Part shown: positions 1 through 6,255 of the stretch, piece after piece | Layout: every line of letters begins with the position of its first letter | Numbering within the stretch: position 1 is the first letter of the stretch | Notes under the pieces: model-generated | What the model saw: only the letters and a program-made list of their open reading frames with translations | The model's database searches: none | Told to the model about the DNA's origin: nothing | Position numbers and translations under genes: made by a program | Assembly (NCBI GenBank): GCA_946887065.1 | Contig: CAMPKL010000238.1 | Span: 1 to 6,255 of the forward strand | From: an uncultured Bryobacterales bacterium | GTDB lineage: Bacteria > Acidobacteriota > Terriglobia > Bryobacterales > UBA6623 | Length of the DNA stretch: 6,255 nucleotides | Direction: 5' to 3'

Positions 1-1446
1 GGTTTTGAAGACGCAATCGTTCGCAGCTTACTCATCGCGGCTTGGCTGACGGTTGTTGCTCTGGCGTTGGGAGTTCCGTGCGGATTGTTCGCTGCGTTGT
101 ACCAATTTCCAGCGCGAACTGCGTTGCTGGCGGGTCTTGCCTTGCCTCTGTTGCTGCCATCGTTCTTGTGGGCGATAGGCTTATCGAATTTAAGGATCGG
201 GCTGGGTCTTGCTCGCGAGAGCGTTCTGGGCGGGAGCAGTGGTTCGGTGTTCGCCTTCGCGTGTATGGCTTGTCCACTTGTCGTTTTCTCGACGATTCTT
301 AGCGTTCGCTCTCTACCGGCAAACATGCTTGCGGCGGCTCGGCTGGCGGGCGGAGAGATGACGGTCATTCGTTACGCCAGTCGCACTTCGCTTCCCGGCG
401 CCGTAGCGGGCGCATTGCTCGGCGCTGCGATAAGCATGACGGACGCCGGTCCAGGCCAAATTCTCGGCGCCGGGGGTGCGGCCTCGCAGATTCTAATTTC
501 GTTTTCCGCGCTCTATGACTTCGAGACGGCCGCCCTGCAAAGTATGGCGGTGGCGGCTCTAGCTTTGGCCGTCGCGACGCCCGGCGTTTGGTGGGTTGCC
601 AGGCATTTCGACCAGGCTGCTACGTCGCGTGACACTCGACTGAGCGCACCCAGCCGACACGCCGTCGGCAGTTGGGCGGCAATGCTGCTGTGTTTGGTAG
701 TTCTGCTGTTGACGTTGGTAGCCCCGCTGATAGGCCTGGCGACTTCGGCATTCGCGCACAACTGGATGGACCGTGTCGTCGCGGTCGCGGCGGATACGGG
801 ATTCAATAGCCTCTACTACGCAATCATTGCCGCCTTTGTAGCCACGACGCTAGGGATATCGGTGGCGCTGGGAGTCGGCCGCATCAAGAGCCTCAAATCC
901 GTCGTCCTGGGATTTTTGATCGCGGTATTTGTACTTCCGTCGGCGCTCTTCGGCATTGGAGCTGTGTTTGCGGGAACCTCGGCGCCCGCTTGGCTCGATC
1001 CGCTTTTTCGCGGGCGGTTTGTCGTTGGATTGGTGTCGGGACTGCGGCTGACGCCCTTGGCTGCGGTGCTGATGATGCGAGCTCTGGCTGCGACGGAGCC
1101 GAACTGGGCGCTTGCCGCCGGGGTTCACGGCGTCTCGTTGGGGAGTTTTGTCCGCCGGGTTCTAGCGCCCTATCATGCTTCGTCGGCGATGGTTGCCGCG
1201 GGCTTAGTTGGCTTGTTGGCGCTGGCGGATGTAACAACGGTCATGTTGCTGCAACCGCCCGGGGAGAGTTCCTATGCCGCTTCTCTATTTACGGTTATGG
1301 CCAACGCACCGGAGTCGCTCGTGGCGAACCTCTGCCTCTTTTATGTGGCAGTGGCCGGTGCGAGTAGTTTACTTGTAACGACCTGGCTTGCGCGCCCAAC
1401 GAGGGCCGAGCGAGAGCGCCGGCACGGCGAGGGAAAAGGGAGATGA
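1..1446 (+). CDS. Fused two-domain ABC importer permease, Fe(III)/thiamine type (5'-truncated)
   Basis: This is the inner-membrane channel subunit of a binding-protein-dependent ABC importer. Frame 1 is open from the first base to the TGA at 1444-1446, giving 481 residues. The protein is a string of hydrophobic segments in two homologous halves, as in FbpB/SfuB and ThiP, where two BPD_transp_1 domains are fused. Each half has an EAA-like cytoplasmic loop that would dock on the ATPase: about nt 331-396 (AAARLAGGEMTVIRYASR, then SLP) and nt 1108-1170 (ALAAGVHGVSLGSFVRRVLA, then P). The fused permeases usually have about 500-560 residues, so probably only the first membrane helix and a short N-terminal part lie left of the window. 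A TTG at 67 is an internal codon, not the start. The ATPase two genes downstream is the likely partner. Substrate is not determinable: Fe(III) is favoured by the neighbouring cytochrome, but thiamine or another solute remains possible. Confidence 0.88.
   Translation, partial: GFEDAIVRSLLIAAWLTVVALALGVPCGLFAALYQFPARTALLAGLALPLLLPSFLWAIGLSNLRIGLGLARESVLGGSSGSVFAFACMACPLVVFSTILSVRSLPANMLAAARLAGGEMTVIRYASRTSLPGAVAGALLGAAISMTDAGPGQILGAGGAASQILISFSALYDFETAALQSMAVAALALAVATPGVWWVARHFDQAATSRDTRLSAPSRHAVGSWAAMLLCLVVLLLTLVAPLIGLATSAFAHNWMDRVVAVAADTGFNSLYYAIIAAFVATTLGISVALGVGRIKSLKSVVLGFLIAVFVLPSALFGIGAVFAGTSAPAWLDPLFRGRFVVGLVSGLRLTPLAAVLMMRALAATEPNWALAAGVHGVSLGSFVRRVLAPYHASSAMVAAGLVGLLALADVTTVMLLQPPGESSYAASLFTVMANAPESLVANLCLFYVAVAGASSLLVTTWLARPTRAERERRHGEGKGR
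1437..1443 (+). promoter_or_regulatory. Ribosome binding site of the multiheme cytochrome gene
   Basis: AGGGAGA lies 7 nt before the GTG at 1451 and overlaps the end of the permease gene. It is the evidence for choosing GTG 1451 over the longer reading from TTG 1388, which would add 21 hydrophilic residues in front of the membrane anchor. The ATG at 1443 is in another frame and meets a stop after three codons. Confidence 0.75.
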
Positions 1447-1450
1447 ACCG

Positions 1451-3109
1451 GTGACTTGGAAGCAAGTAGCCCTCATTGGGGCACTAGTGGCCGTGGTTAT
1501 TATGGCCGCTCTCGGCGGCCTCTATTTATACATCACTACCGGCGGCTTGATCGCTCGCCAGATACCCAGCTCCATGGAGGCAGCCGCCGCCGAGTGGGTC
1601 CTCAATCTGAGCGTGCCGTTGGCAGCGAGAAACCGCGAGAACCCGCTCGGAATCACAGACGCGAGCGTAGCAGCCGGTCGTGAGCTCTACCAGAAAAAAT
1701 GCGACGTGTGTCACGGCTACGATGGCAGCGGCAAGACCGAGGCGGGAAGTGGCGAGTTTCCGCCGCCAACGGATTTACGCGGCCTTAGGGTTACCAACAG
1801 GACCGACGGCGAACTGTTCTACTTCATCCGGAACGGTATACGAAACACCGCAATGCCCGGTTGGCCCTTGCCGGACCAGAGTATCTGGCAACTGGTTGCG
1901 TTCGTTCGCAGCCTTCCCATCGTGGCTTCTCCTGCCCTTGTAGCTTCCCTCGGCGACGCTTCGATTCCGGTGTTATCCGCGGAGCACGTCGGATCGGCAG
2001 CCTGCAAGACATGCCACAGCGATATCTATGACCGCTGGAGCAAAACCTTAATGGCCAACGTCCTTGTGGACGTGAAGGAGCATCCCGAAGCGATCCTTGG
2101 CGACTTCTCGACGCCCAATGACCTCGTTACATTTACAAGAGAAGACGTTGCGTTTACGTACGGCAGCAAGTGGAAGCAGCGCTACTTTACCAGGATCGAC
2201 GACGACTACTTCGTCTTCCCGGCGCAGTGGGACGTGCAGAACAAAGTGTGGAGGCGCTACTACGTAGAGCCAGGAACGGACTGGTGGGCCGAACACTATC
2301 CAGCCGACCAGATGCAACGCCCGACCGGCCCCACGTGCGACGGTTGCCACTCGACGAATTACGATATCGCAACTAAGCAAGTCACCGAATGGAACGTCGG
2401 CTGCGAAAAGTGTCATGGGCCAGGCAGTGAGCATGTGAAGAACCCACTGTCTTTCAATGTCGCCAATCCGGCCCGTTTGGGCCACGTCGAGGCCAACGAC
2501 GTTTGCATTCAGTGCCATTCCCAAGGCCAGCCGCTGGTCAAGCCGATCGATGGGAAGTACTACGACTGGCCGGTTGGCTTTGAAGTGGGATTGAAGTTGA
2601 GAGACTTCTGGAAACTAGAAGAGCCCGAGTTGGGAGAGACCACGTTCACTCACTTTGCCGACGGCACTGCTAGAAAGAATCGCATGCAAGGTAATGACTA
2701 CGTCACTAGCTCCATGTACACGCACGGCGTTACCTGCTTCACTTGCCACGACGCGCATGGAACCGCGAACGATGCGCTCATGAGGAAGCCGGCGGACAGC
2801 TTGTGCCTCGACTGCCATGGCTCAGGTTCGCCCAATGGGCCCTTCGCCGCGACGATCCAACAGCACACGCACCATGAGGCCGGCAGCGCAGGAAATGAAT
2901 GCATTGCCTGTCACATGCCCGAGATTGCCAGGACGATAGGAGACGTCAACGTCCGCAGCCACACATTTCGATTTCTCTCTCCTTCAACGTCGGAAGCCTA
3001 CGGCGTGCCGAACCCTTGCATCTCGTGCCACACGGATAAGTCGAACGAATGGGCCACGGAAGAACTACGTACTTGGGAGAGCGTATCCCCTTGGAGGGTT
3101 GCGCCGTGA
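1451..3109 (+). CDS. Membrane-anchored nonaheme cytochrome c (class I domain fused to c554-like octaheme domain)
   Basis: This is a periplasmic electron-transfer protein of 552 residues, starting at GTG 1451. Residues about 5-28 form one hydrophobic segment, either an uncleaved anchor or a signal peptide. There are nine CXXCH motifs, with first cysteines at residues 84, 185, 296, 318, 352, 429, 452, 484 and 523; all 18 cysteines fall in these motifs. Residues about 70-155 form a class I cytochrome c domain, with CDVCH and a probable distal haem ligand Met135 in TAMPGW. Residues about 180-360 resemble the cytochrome c554 family (Pfam Cytochrome_C554), with a roughly 110-residue segment between haems 2 and 3. 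Residues about 425-530 resemble doubled-CXXCH domains. Many relatives carry C-terminal TPR repeats; this one ends shortly after the ninth haem. It lies between the importer permease and ATPase genes. The haem count is directly seen. The electron partner and any catalytic activity are unknown. Confidence 0.93.
   Translation: MTWKQVALIGALVAVVIMAALGGLYLYITTGGLIARQIPSSMEAAAAEWVLNLSVPLAARNRENPLGITDASVAAGRELYQKKCDVCHGYDGSGKTEAGSGEFPPPTDLRGLRVTNRTDGELFYFIRNGIRNTAMPGWPLPDQSIWQLVAFVRSLPIVASPALVASLGDASIPVLSAEHVGSAACKTCHSDIYDRWSKTLMANVLVDVKEHPEAILGDFSTPNDLVTFTREDVAFTYGSKWKQRYFTRIDDDYFVFPAQWDVQNKVWRRYYVEPGTDWWAEHYPADQMQRPTGPTCDGCHSTNYDIATKQVTEWNVGCEKCHGPGSEHVKNPLSFNVANPARLGHVEANDVCIQCHSQGQPLVKPIDGKYYDWPVGFEVGLKLRDFWKLEEPELGETTFTHFADGTARKNRMQGNDYVTSSMYTHGVTCFTCHDAHGTANDALMRKPADSLCLDCHGSGSPNGPFAATIQQHTHHEAGSAGNECIACHMPEIARTIGDVNVRSHTFRFLSPSTSEAYGVPNPCISCHTDKSNEWATEELRTWESVSPWRVAP
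3093..3098 (+). promoter_or_regulatory. Ribosome binding site of the ABC ATPase gene
   Basis: GGAGGG sits inside the last codons of the cytochrome gene, 7 nt before the GTG at 3106. It supports GTG 3106 over the in-frame ATG at 3049, which would add 19 residues not expected in an ABC ATPase and would overlap the cytochrome gene by 61 nt. Confidence 0.78.
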
Positions 3110-3873
3110 AACCTTGGATCGAGGCCGAGTCGATCTCGGCAGCACACGGGGCGCAGGTGATCTTGCAGAACGTGAGCTGGACGATCGACGGCGGCAGCCG
3201 CTGGGCGTTGCTGGGGCCGTCAGGCTCTGGAAAATCAACACTACTTCGACTTCTGGCAGGACTGGCGGCGCCTTTCAAAGGTGAGATCAAGATCGACGGC
3301 CGGAGGGCGTCTAGCGCCGGCAAGGTCGAGGTGCCTCCCCACAAGCGCGGTCTTGCGATAGTGTTCCAAGATTTGGCGCTATGGCCGAATCTCACGGCTT
3401 TCGAGAACGTCGAGCTGGGTTTGTCCGGCGCGCGGCTAGGCCGCGATGAACGCAAGCAGCGAGCGCGCGCGGCGCTCGGGGCTTGCCAGATTGCCCATCT
3501 CAGCGAAAGAAGACCGCAGGCGCTTTCCGGCGGGGAGCAGCAGCGGTTAGCTTTGGCGCGCGCGCTTGCGGTGCAACCGAAACTCTTGTTGCTCGATGAA
3601 CCTTTTTCCGGCTTGGATAGCGATGTCAAGGATCGTCTGTTCGTCGAGATCGAGAGCCGAATCGATGAACTCGGATGCGCATTGGTTCTCGGTTCGCATG
3701 ACCCGTGGGAGGCCGCCGCGCTTTGCTCGTCCGCGCTCGTGTTGGAGGGTGGAACGACGATCGAGTCGGGCGCCTTCGCCGACTTGCTTTCGTCGCCCAT
3801 GTCGAAGACTCTCAAGAGCTTTGTCGAGCATCGGTCGGCTTTCCGACGCCAATTCACTGAGGAGCAGGCATGA
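3106..3873 (+). CDS. ABC importer ATP-binding protein (FbpC/ThiQ/PotA-like)
   Basis: This is the cytoplasmic ATPase that powers an ABC importer, 255 residues from GTG 3106. All motifs are intact: Walker A GPSGSGKST at residues 37-45, Q-loop Gln88 in VFQDL, signature LSGGE at 140-144, Walker B LLLLD ending at Asp164 with catalytic Glu165, D-loop SGLD at 168-171, and switch His198 in GSHD. The sequence around VFQDLALWPNLTAFENV is typical of ATPases for iron, thiamine, polyamine or sulfate importers. It is shorter than FbpC or PotA (about 350 residues), so it appears to lack their C-terminal regulatory (TOBE-like) domain; in length it is closer to ThiQ. The start overlaps the cytochrome stop (GTGA), so translation is probably coupled. 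The permease at 1-1446 is the likely partner although the cytochrome gene separates them. An unseen permease outside the window is a less likely alternative. Confidence 0.92.
   Translation: MKPWIEAESISAAHGAQVILQNVSWTIDGGSRWALLGPSGSGKSTLLRLLAGLAAPFKGEIKIDGRRASSAGKVEVPPHKRGLAIVFQDLALWPNLTAFENVELGLSGARLGRDERKQRARAALGACQIAHLSERRPQALSGGEQQRLALARALAVQPKLLLLDEPFSGLDSDVKDRLFVEIESRIDELGCALVLGSHDPWEAAALCSSALVLEGGTTIESGAFADLLSSPMSKTLKSFVEHRSAFRRQFTEEQA
3859..3864 (+). promoter_or_regulatory. Ribosome binding site of the TolC-family gene
   Basis: GAGGAG within the last codons of the ATPase gene, 5 nt before the ATG at 3870. Together with the ATGA overlap it fixes the start of the outer-membrane channel gene. 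Confidence 0.7.
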
Positions 3874-5168
3874 ACGAGAAGTGGCTCAAGCGATCGGTGA
3901 CCTGGACGGCCTTATTTCTATGTTTCACGAAGATCTCCGTCTTGGGACAGACACCGACGCTGACTCTGGACGACTGCATTCGGCTCGCACTCGAGGCCCC
4001 CTCAACAGTCCGGGCGGCCGCGCTAGAAGAACTCATCGCCGCCGAACGGCAGACGGCGGCACGAGCGGAGTTGCTCCCGCAGCTTGGGTTGACCTCCGGC
4101 TATACCTACAACAGCCCGGTCACGAACGGCCCCAATCCCTTCAGCTTTGTCGCACTGAACGGCGTACGAGAGTACCTGGCGACAGCCGGCACGAACTGGA
4201 GCCTCGATCTCTCCGGTCGCCTGCGCGCCGGGCTGGCGCTGGCGCGGGCCGGCCGCGATCTTGCCTCCGCCGATCTTGCGGTCGCCCGCCGCGATGTCCG
4301 CCGTGCGGTGACGCTCGCATTCTACGATGTACTGCTGGCCCGCCAAATCTTCGAACTGGAGGAGGGCAGTCTCGAAGAAGCGCGCGAGTTTGAGCGAGCG
4401 GTCCGAGCGCGGCGAGAGCAGGGAGAAGCTTCGCAGGCAGATGTCTTGAAGGCGTCGGCGCAGCGCGCCCAGTTCGAGCAGCGCGTTGGACAAGCCCAAC
4501 TCGACTCCCGGTTGGCGAACCAAATGCTGGCGTCATTTTGGACAACGGACGTCGATCGGGAGTTGTCTCTGGCGGAAGTGCTCGATTCGTCAGTCGAGCC
4601 AATGCCTACTGCTGTCGGCGAACGATCCGAACCCGAGATTCGGCACCGGCCTGAGCTGCGGCGTTTGGATGCGCTAAGCCGAACCTACGATGCCCAGCGA
4701 GCGATTGCTGGAGCCGGCTTGAAGCCGGAGGCGAGCGTCGTCTTCCAGTACGGCCTCGACGCCAATCAGGTGCGCGCAGACCAACGAGGCTACGCCGCGT
4801 TCGTTAATGTCAACGTGCCGGTGTTTGACTGGTTCCGCTCCCGCAGCGGGGTCCGTGAGGCGAAGTACCGGCTCGAACAAGTGCAGCAGGAGCGGGTCAT
4901 TGCGGAGCGAACGTTCAGCCGCGAGTATCTCGCCGCTCGGGCGCGGGCGCAGTCTTGGTATGGGCGGATACCGCTGGCCGAAGGCGAGCTTAACGCCGCG
5001 CGCGAAAACCTGCGTCTGGTTCGGCTGCTCTACGTCGCGGGCGAGGGAACGGCGCTCGACGTCGTGCTCTCGCAAGTGCAGGCCGCGCAAGCGGGACGAT
5101 CCTTCTACTCGACTGTTGCGGAGTACCGACGAGCGCTGGCGGACTTCGAAGTGGCGGCAGGCTTATGA
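3870..5168 (+). CDS. TolC-family outer-membrane efflux channel protein
   Basis: This is the outer-membrane channel of a tripartite efflux system, 432 residues. Residues 1-26 look like a signal peptide: a basic start (MNEKWLKR), a hydrophobic core, and a probable cut after VLG before QTPT. The mature protein opens with LTLDDCIRLALEAPSTVRAA (31-50), the usual first motif of outer-membrane efflux proteins. Two alpha-helical, Ala/Arg/Glu-rich repeats follow, each with a beta segment (about 75-115, GLTSGYTYNSPV; and about 285-330, VVFQYGLDANQ to VPVFDWFRSRSG), matching the duplicated TolC fold. Length is normal for the family. No lipobox is seen, unlike CusC or OprM. The start overlaps the ATPase stop (ATGA), and the stop overlaps the adaptor start in the same way. 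Its cargo cannot be read from the sequence; the following adaptor is its likely partner. Confidence 0.9.
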   Translation: MNEKWLKRSVTWTALFLCFTKISVLGQTPTLTLDDCIRLALEAPSTVRAAALEELIAAERQTAARAELLPQLGLTSGYTYNSPVTNGPNPFSFVALNGVREYLATAGTNWSLDLSGRLRAGLALARAGRDLASADLAVARRDVRRAVTLAFYDVLLARQIFELEEGSLEEAREFERAVRARREQGEASQADVLKASAQRAQFEQRVGQAQLDSRLANQMLASFWTTDVDRELSLAEVLDSSVEPMPTAVGERSEPEIRHRPELRRLDALSRTYDAQRAIAGAGLKPEASVVFQYGLDANQVRADQRGYAAFVNVNVPVFDWFRSRSGVREAKYRLEQVQQERVIAERTFSREYLAARARAQSWYGRIPLAEGELNAARENLRLVRLLYVAGEGTALDVVLSQVQAAQAGRSFYSTVAEYRRALADFEVAAGL

Positions 5169-6255
5169 CCCAGTACGCCAAGCTTCTATTCATCACCGCA
5201 CTCGCGTGGAGCGGTTGCGCGAACTCGGAAGAACCACCCGAGCCTGATGTGGTCGTCGCGGTACGAACCGCCCAGGCCACAGTCCAGGATGTCGAGGAGA
5301 CGGTGAACGCGCCCGCGACGGTTTTCCCGATTGCGGAAGCGCGGGTCGCTCCCAAGTCGACGGCGCCGATCGCACGGCTGGCGGTCCGCAAAGGCGACCG
5401 GGTATCTAGAGGCCAGCCGCTGGCTTGGCTGCGCAGCGAGGACCTCGATGCACAGCTTGCCGAGGCCAAGGCTCAGGTCACAGATGCCGAAGCGACCCTC
5501 GAAAAAGTATCCGCCGGTACGTTGCCGACCGAGATCGAGCGCGCCACGGGCGAGGTCGAAAGGACAGAGGCCGCGTTAGCCGAGGCCAAGCAAATTTTCG
5601 AACGGAGACAGACGCTGGTTGCTGAAGGAGCCCTGCCCGAGCGGGACCTCCTGCTTGCGAAGACGCAGTATGAACAGGCGCAGACTGCTAATCGCGTGGC
5701 TAAGTCGGCCTTGGACTTGCTCTCCAACCAGTCGCATTTGCAGGACATCCGGATTGCGGAGAGCCGCTTGGAGCAGGCGCGGGCGCGGCTAGATCTCGTC
5801 GAAGCCCAACTCGGATACACCCGAATAGACAGCCCGTCGAACGGAGTCGTAACCGAACAGTTCCTCTATCCCGGCGACATGGCTCGCCCTGACGCCCCGG
5901 TCTTCACGGTTATGGACCTCTCCGTGGCCGTCGCGCGTGGTCAATTCCCCGAGGAGCGGATCCCCGGACTCGAAGCCGGGCAAACCTGCCGGTTCTCAGC
6001 TGTCGACGCACCGGACTCCCCCCGCACGGGAAAGCTGACGGTCATCAATCAAGCCGTGGACCCGGCGCGGCGCACCGTAGAGGCATGGTGCGAGATCCCG
6101 AACTCGGACGGAGCGCTCAAGGCAGGCGCCTACGGAGAAGTCTCCGTGGTGCGCAGCGTACGCCGCGATGCGGTCGTCGTTCCCCTCGCGTCTATTCAGC
6201 TCGAACCGAATCGCGATTCGGGCGTGGTGTGGACCGTGGGACCAGACGGCATCGC
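5165..6255 (+). CDS. Periplasmic adaptor (membrane fusion) protein, HlyD/AcrA type, probable lipoprotein (3'-truncated)
   Basis: This adaptor would link an inner-membrane pump to the TolC-family channel. The frame is open from ATG 5165 to the window edge (363 complete codons). Residues 1-18 form a short hydrophobic leader ending in Cys18 (LAWSGC), a probable lipid attachment site, although Trp at -3 is atypical. Two lipoyl half-motifs flank the hairpin: GDRVSRGQPLAWL (77-89) and GYTRIDSPSNGVV (217-229). Between them, residues about 92-215 are a long alpha-helical coiled coil rich in Ala, Glu and Gln. Beta-barrel segments follow (about 245-335), and then the start of the membrane-proximal domain (VVVPLASIQL, 337-346). 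Adaptors of this shape serve RND pumps and also some ABC exporters, and the pump gene is not in the window. The ribosome site is weak (AGG, 3 nt before ATG), so translation probably depends on coupling through the ATGA overlap with the preceding gene. Confidence 0.9.
   Translation, partial: MTQYAKLLFITALAWSGCANSEEPPEPDVVVAVRTAQATVQDVEETVNAPATVFPIAEARVAPKSTAPIARLAVRKGDRVSRGQPLAWLRSEDLDAQLAEAKAQVTDAEATLEKVSAGTLPTEIERATGEVERTEAALAEAKQIFERRQTLVAEGALPERDLLLAKTQYEQAQTANRVAKSALDLLSNQSHLQDIRIAESRLEQARARLDLVEAQLGYTRIDSPSNGVVTEQFLYPGDMARPDAPVFTVMDLSVAVARGQFPEERIPGLEAGQTCRFSAVDAPDSPRTGKLTVINQAVDPARRTVEAWCEIPNSDGALKAGAYGEVSVVRSVRRDAVVVPLASIQLEPNRDSGVVWTVGPDGI

Noticed and set aside
1388..1450. Longer cytochrome reading starting at TTG 1388
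   Set aside because: The extra 21 residues are hydrophilic, overlap the permease gene, and lack a ribosome site, whereas GTG 1451 has AGGGAGA at good spacing directly before the membrane anchor.
2048..2524. Minus-strand open frame (158 codons) inside the cytochrome gene
   Set aside because: The opposite strand carries spaced CXXCH motifs in the correct frame throughout, and no domain is visible in this reading.
3049..3105. ATPase start at ATG 3049
   Set aside because: The added residues do not match the ABC ATPase N-terminus and overlap the cytochrome gene by 61 nt; GTG 3106 has a strong ribosome site and a 4-base overlap.
2946..3857. Long minus-strand open frame (303 codons) opposite the ATPase gene
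   Set aside because: It lies antisense to a gene with every ABC motif intact, shows no recognisable domain, is Ser/Arg/Pro-rich as expected from antisense reading of GC-rich DNA, and would also cross the end of the cytochrome gene.
3566..4393. Plus-strand open frame (275 codons) spanning the ATPase-TolC junction
   Set aside because: It is out of frame with two well-supported genes and its translation is Arg/Ser/Pro-rich with no motif.
4714..4728. Perfect inverted repeat CCGGCT-TGA-AGCCGG, a possible hairpin
   Set aside because: It is a 6-bp stem in the middle of the TolC-family gene with no T-run after it, so it is unlikely to be a terminator; such short palindromes are expected by chance in GC-rich DNA.
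1..6255. CRISPR arrays, insertion sequences, tRNA or rRNA genes, riboswitches
   Set aside because: No repeated spacer units, transposase motifs or RNA-like stretches were seen, and coding genes fill the window with only 4 non-coding bases (1447-1450).

Overview
The window holds five consecutive plus-strand genes with almost no non-coding DNA. The first and last are cut by the window edges. The cell is Gram-negative (diderm): the window encodes a TolC-type outer-membrane channel, a periplasmic adaptor and a membrane-anchored periplasmic multiheme cytochrome c. Base composition is GC-rich. The N-terminal monoheme domain of the cytochrome resembles, from memory, c-type cytochromes common in Acidobacteriota; that assignment is tentative and no rRNA or marker gene is present to test it.

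Layout: (1) 1-1446, a fused two-domain ABC importer permease of the Fe(III)/thiamine (FbpB/ThiP) type, missing its N-terminus. (2) 1451-3109, a membrane-anchored cytochrome c with nine CXXCH haem motifs: one class I monoheme domain followed by an eight-haem c554-like/doubled-CXXCH region. (3) 3106-3873, a short ABC ATPase with all canonical motifs, the probable partner of the permease. (4) 3870-5168, a TolC-family outer-membrane protein. (5) 5165-6255, a HlyD/AcrA-type periplasmic adaptor, probably a lipoprotein, cut by the right edge.

The first two genes are 4 nt apart and the next three junctions are 4-base overlaps (GTGA, ATGA, ATGA). This argues for one translationally coupled operon transcribed from a promoter left of the window. 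No promoter, terminator, RNA gene, mobile element, CRISPR array or long repeat was seen.

The unusual point is the arrangement. A nine-haem cytochrome sits between the permease and ATPase genes of an importer, and the same transcript continues into two parts of a tripartite efflux system. A reasonable but unproven reading is a redox-linked metal acquisition and export module, in which the cytochrome changes the redox state of a metal such as iron at the periplasmic face. The solute-binding protein (expected upstream) and the efflux pump (expected downstream) lie outside the window, so substrate and pump class cannot be settled here.
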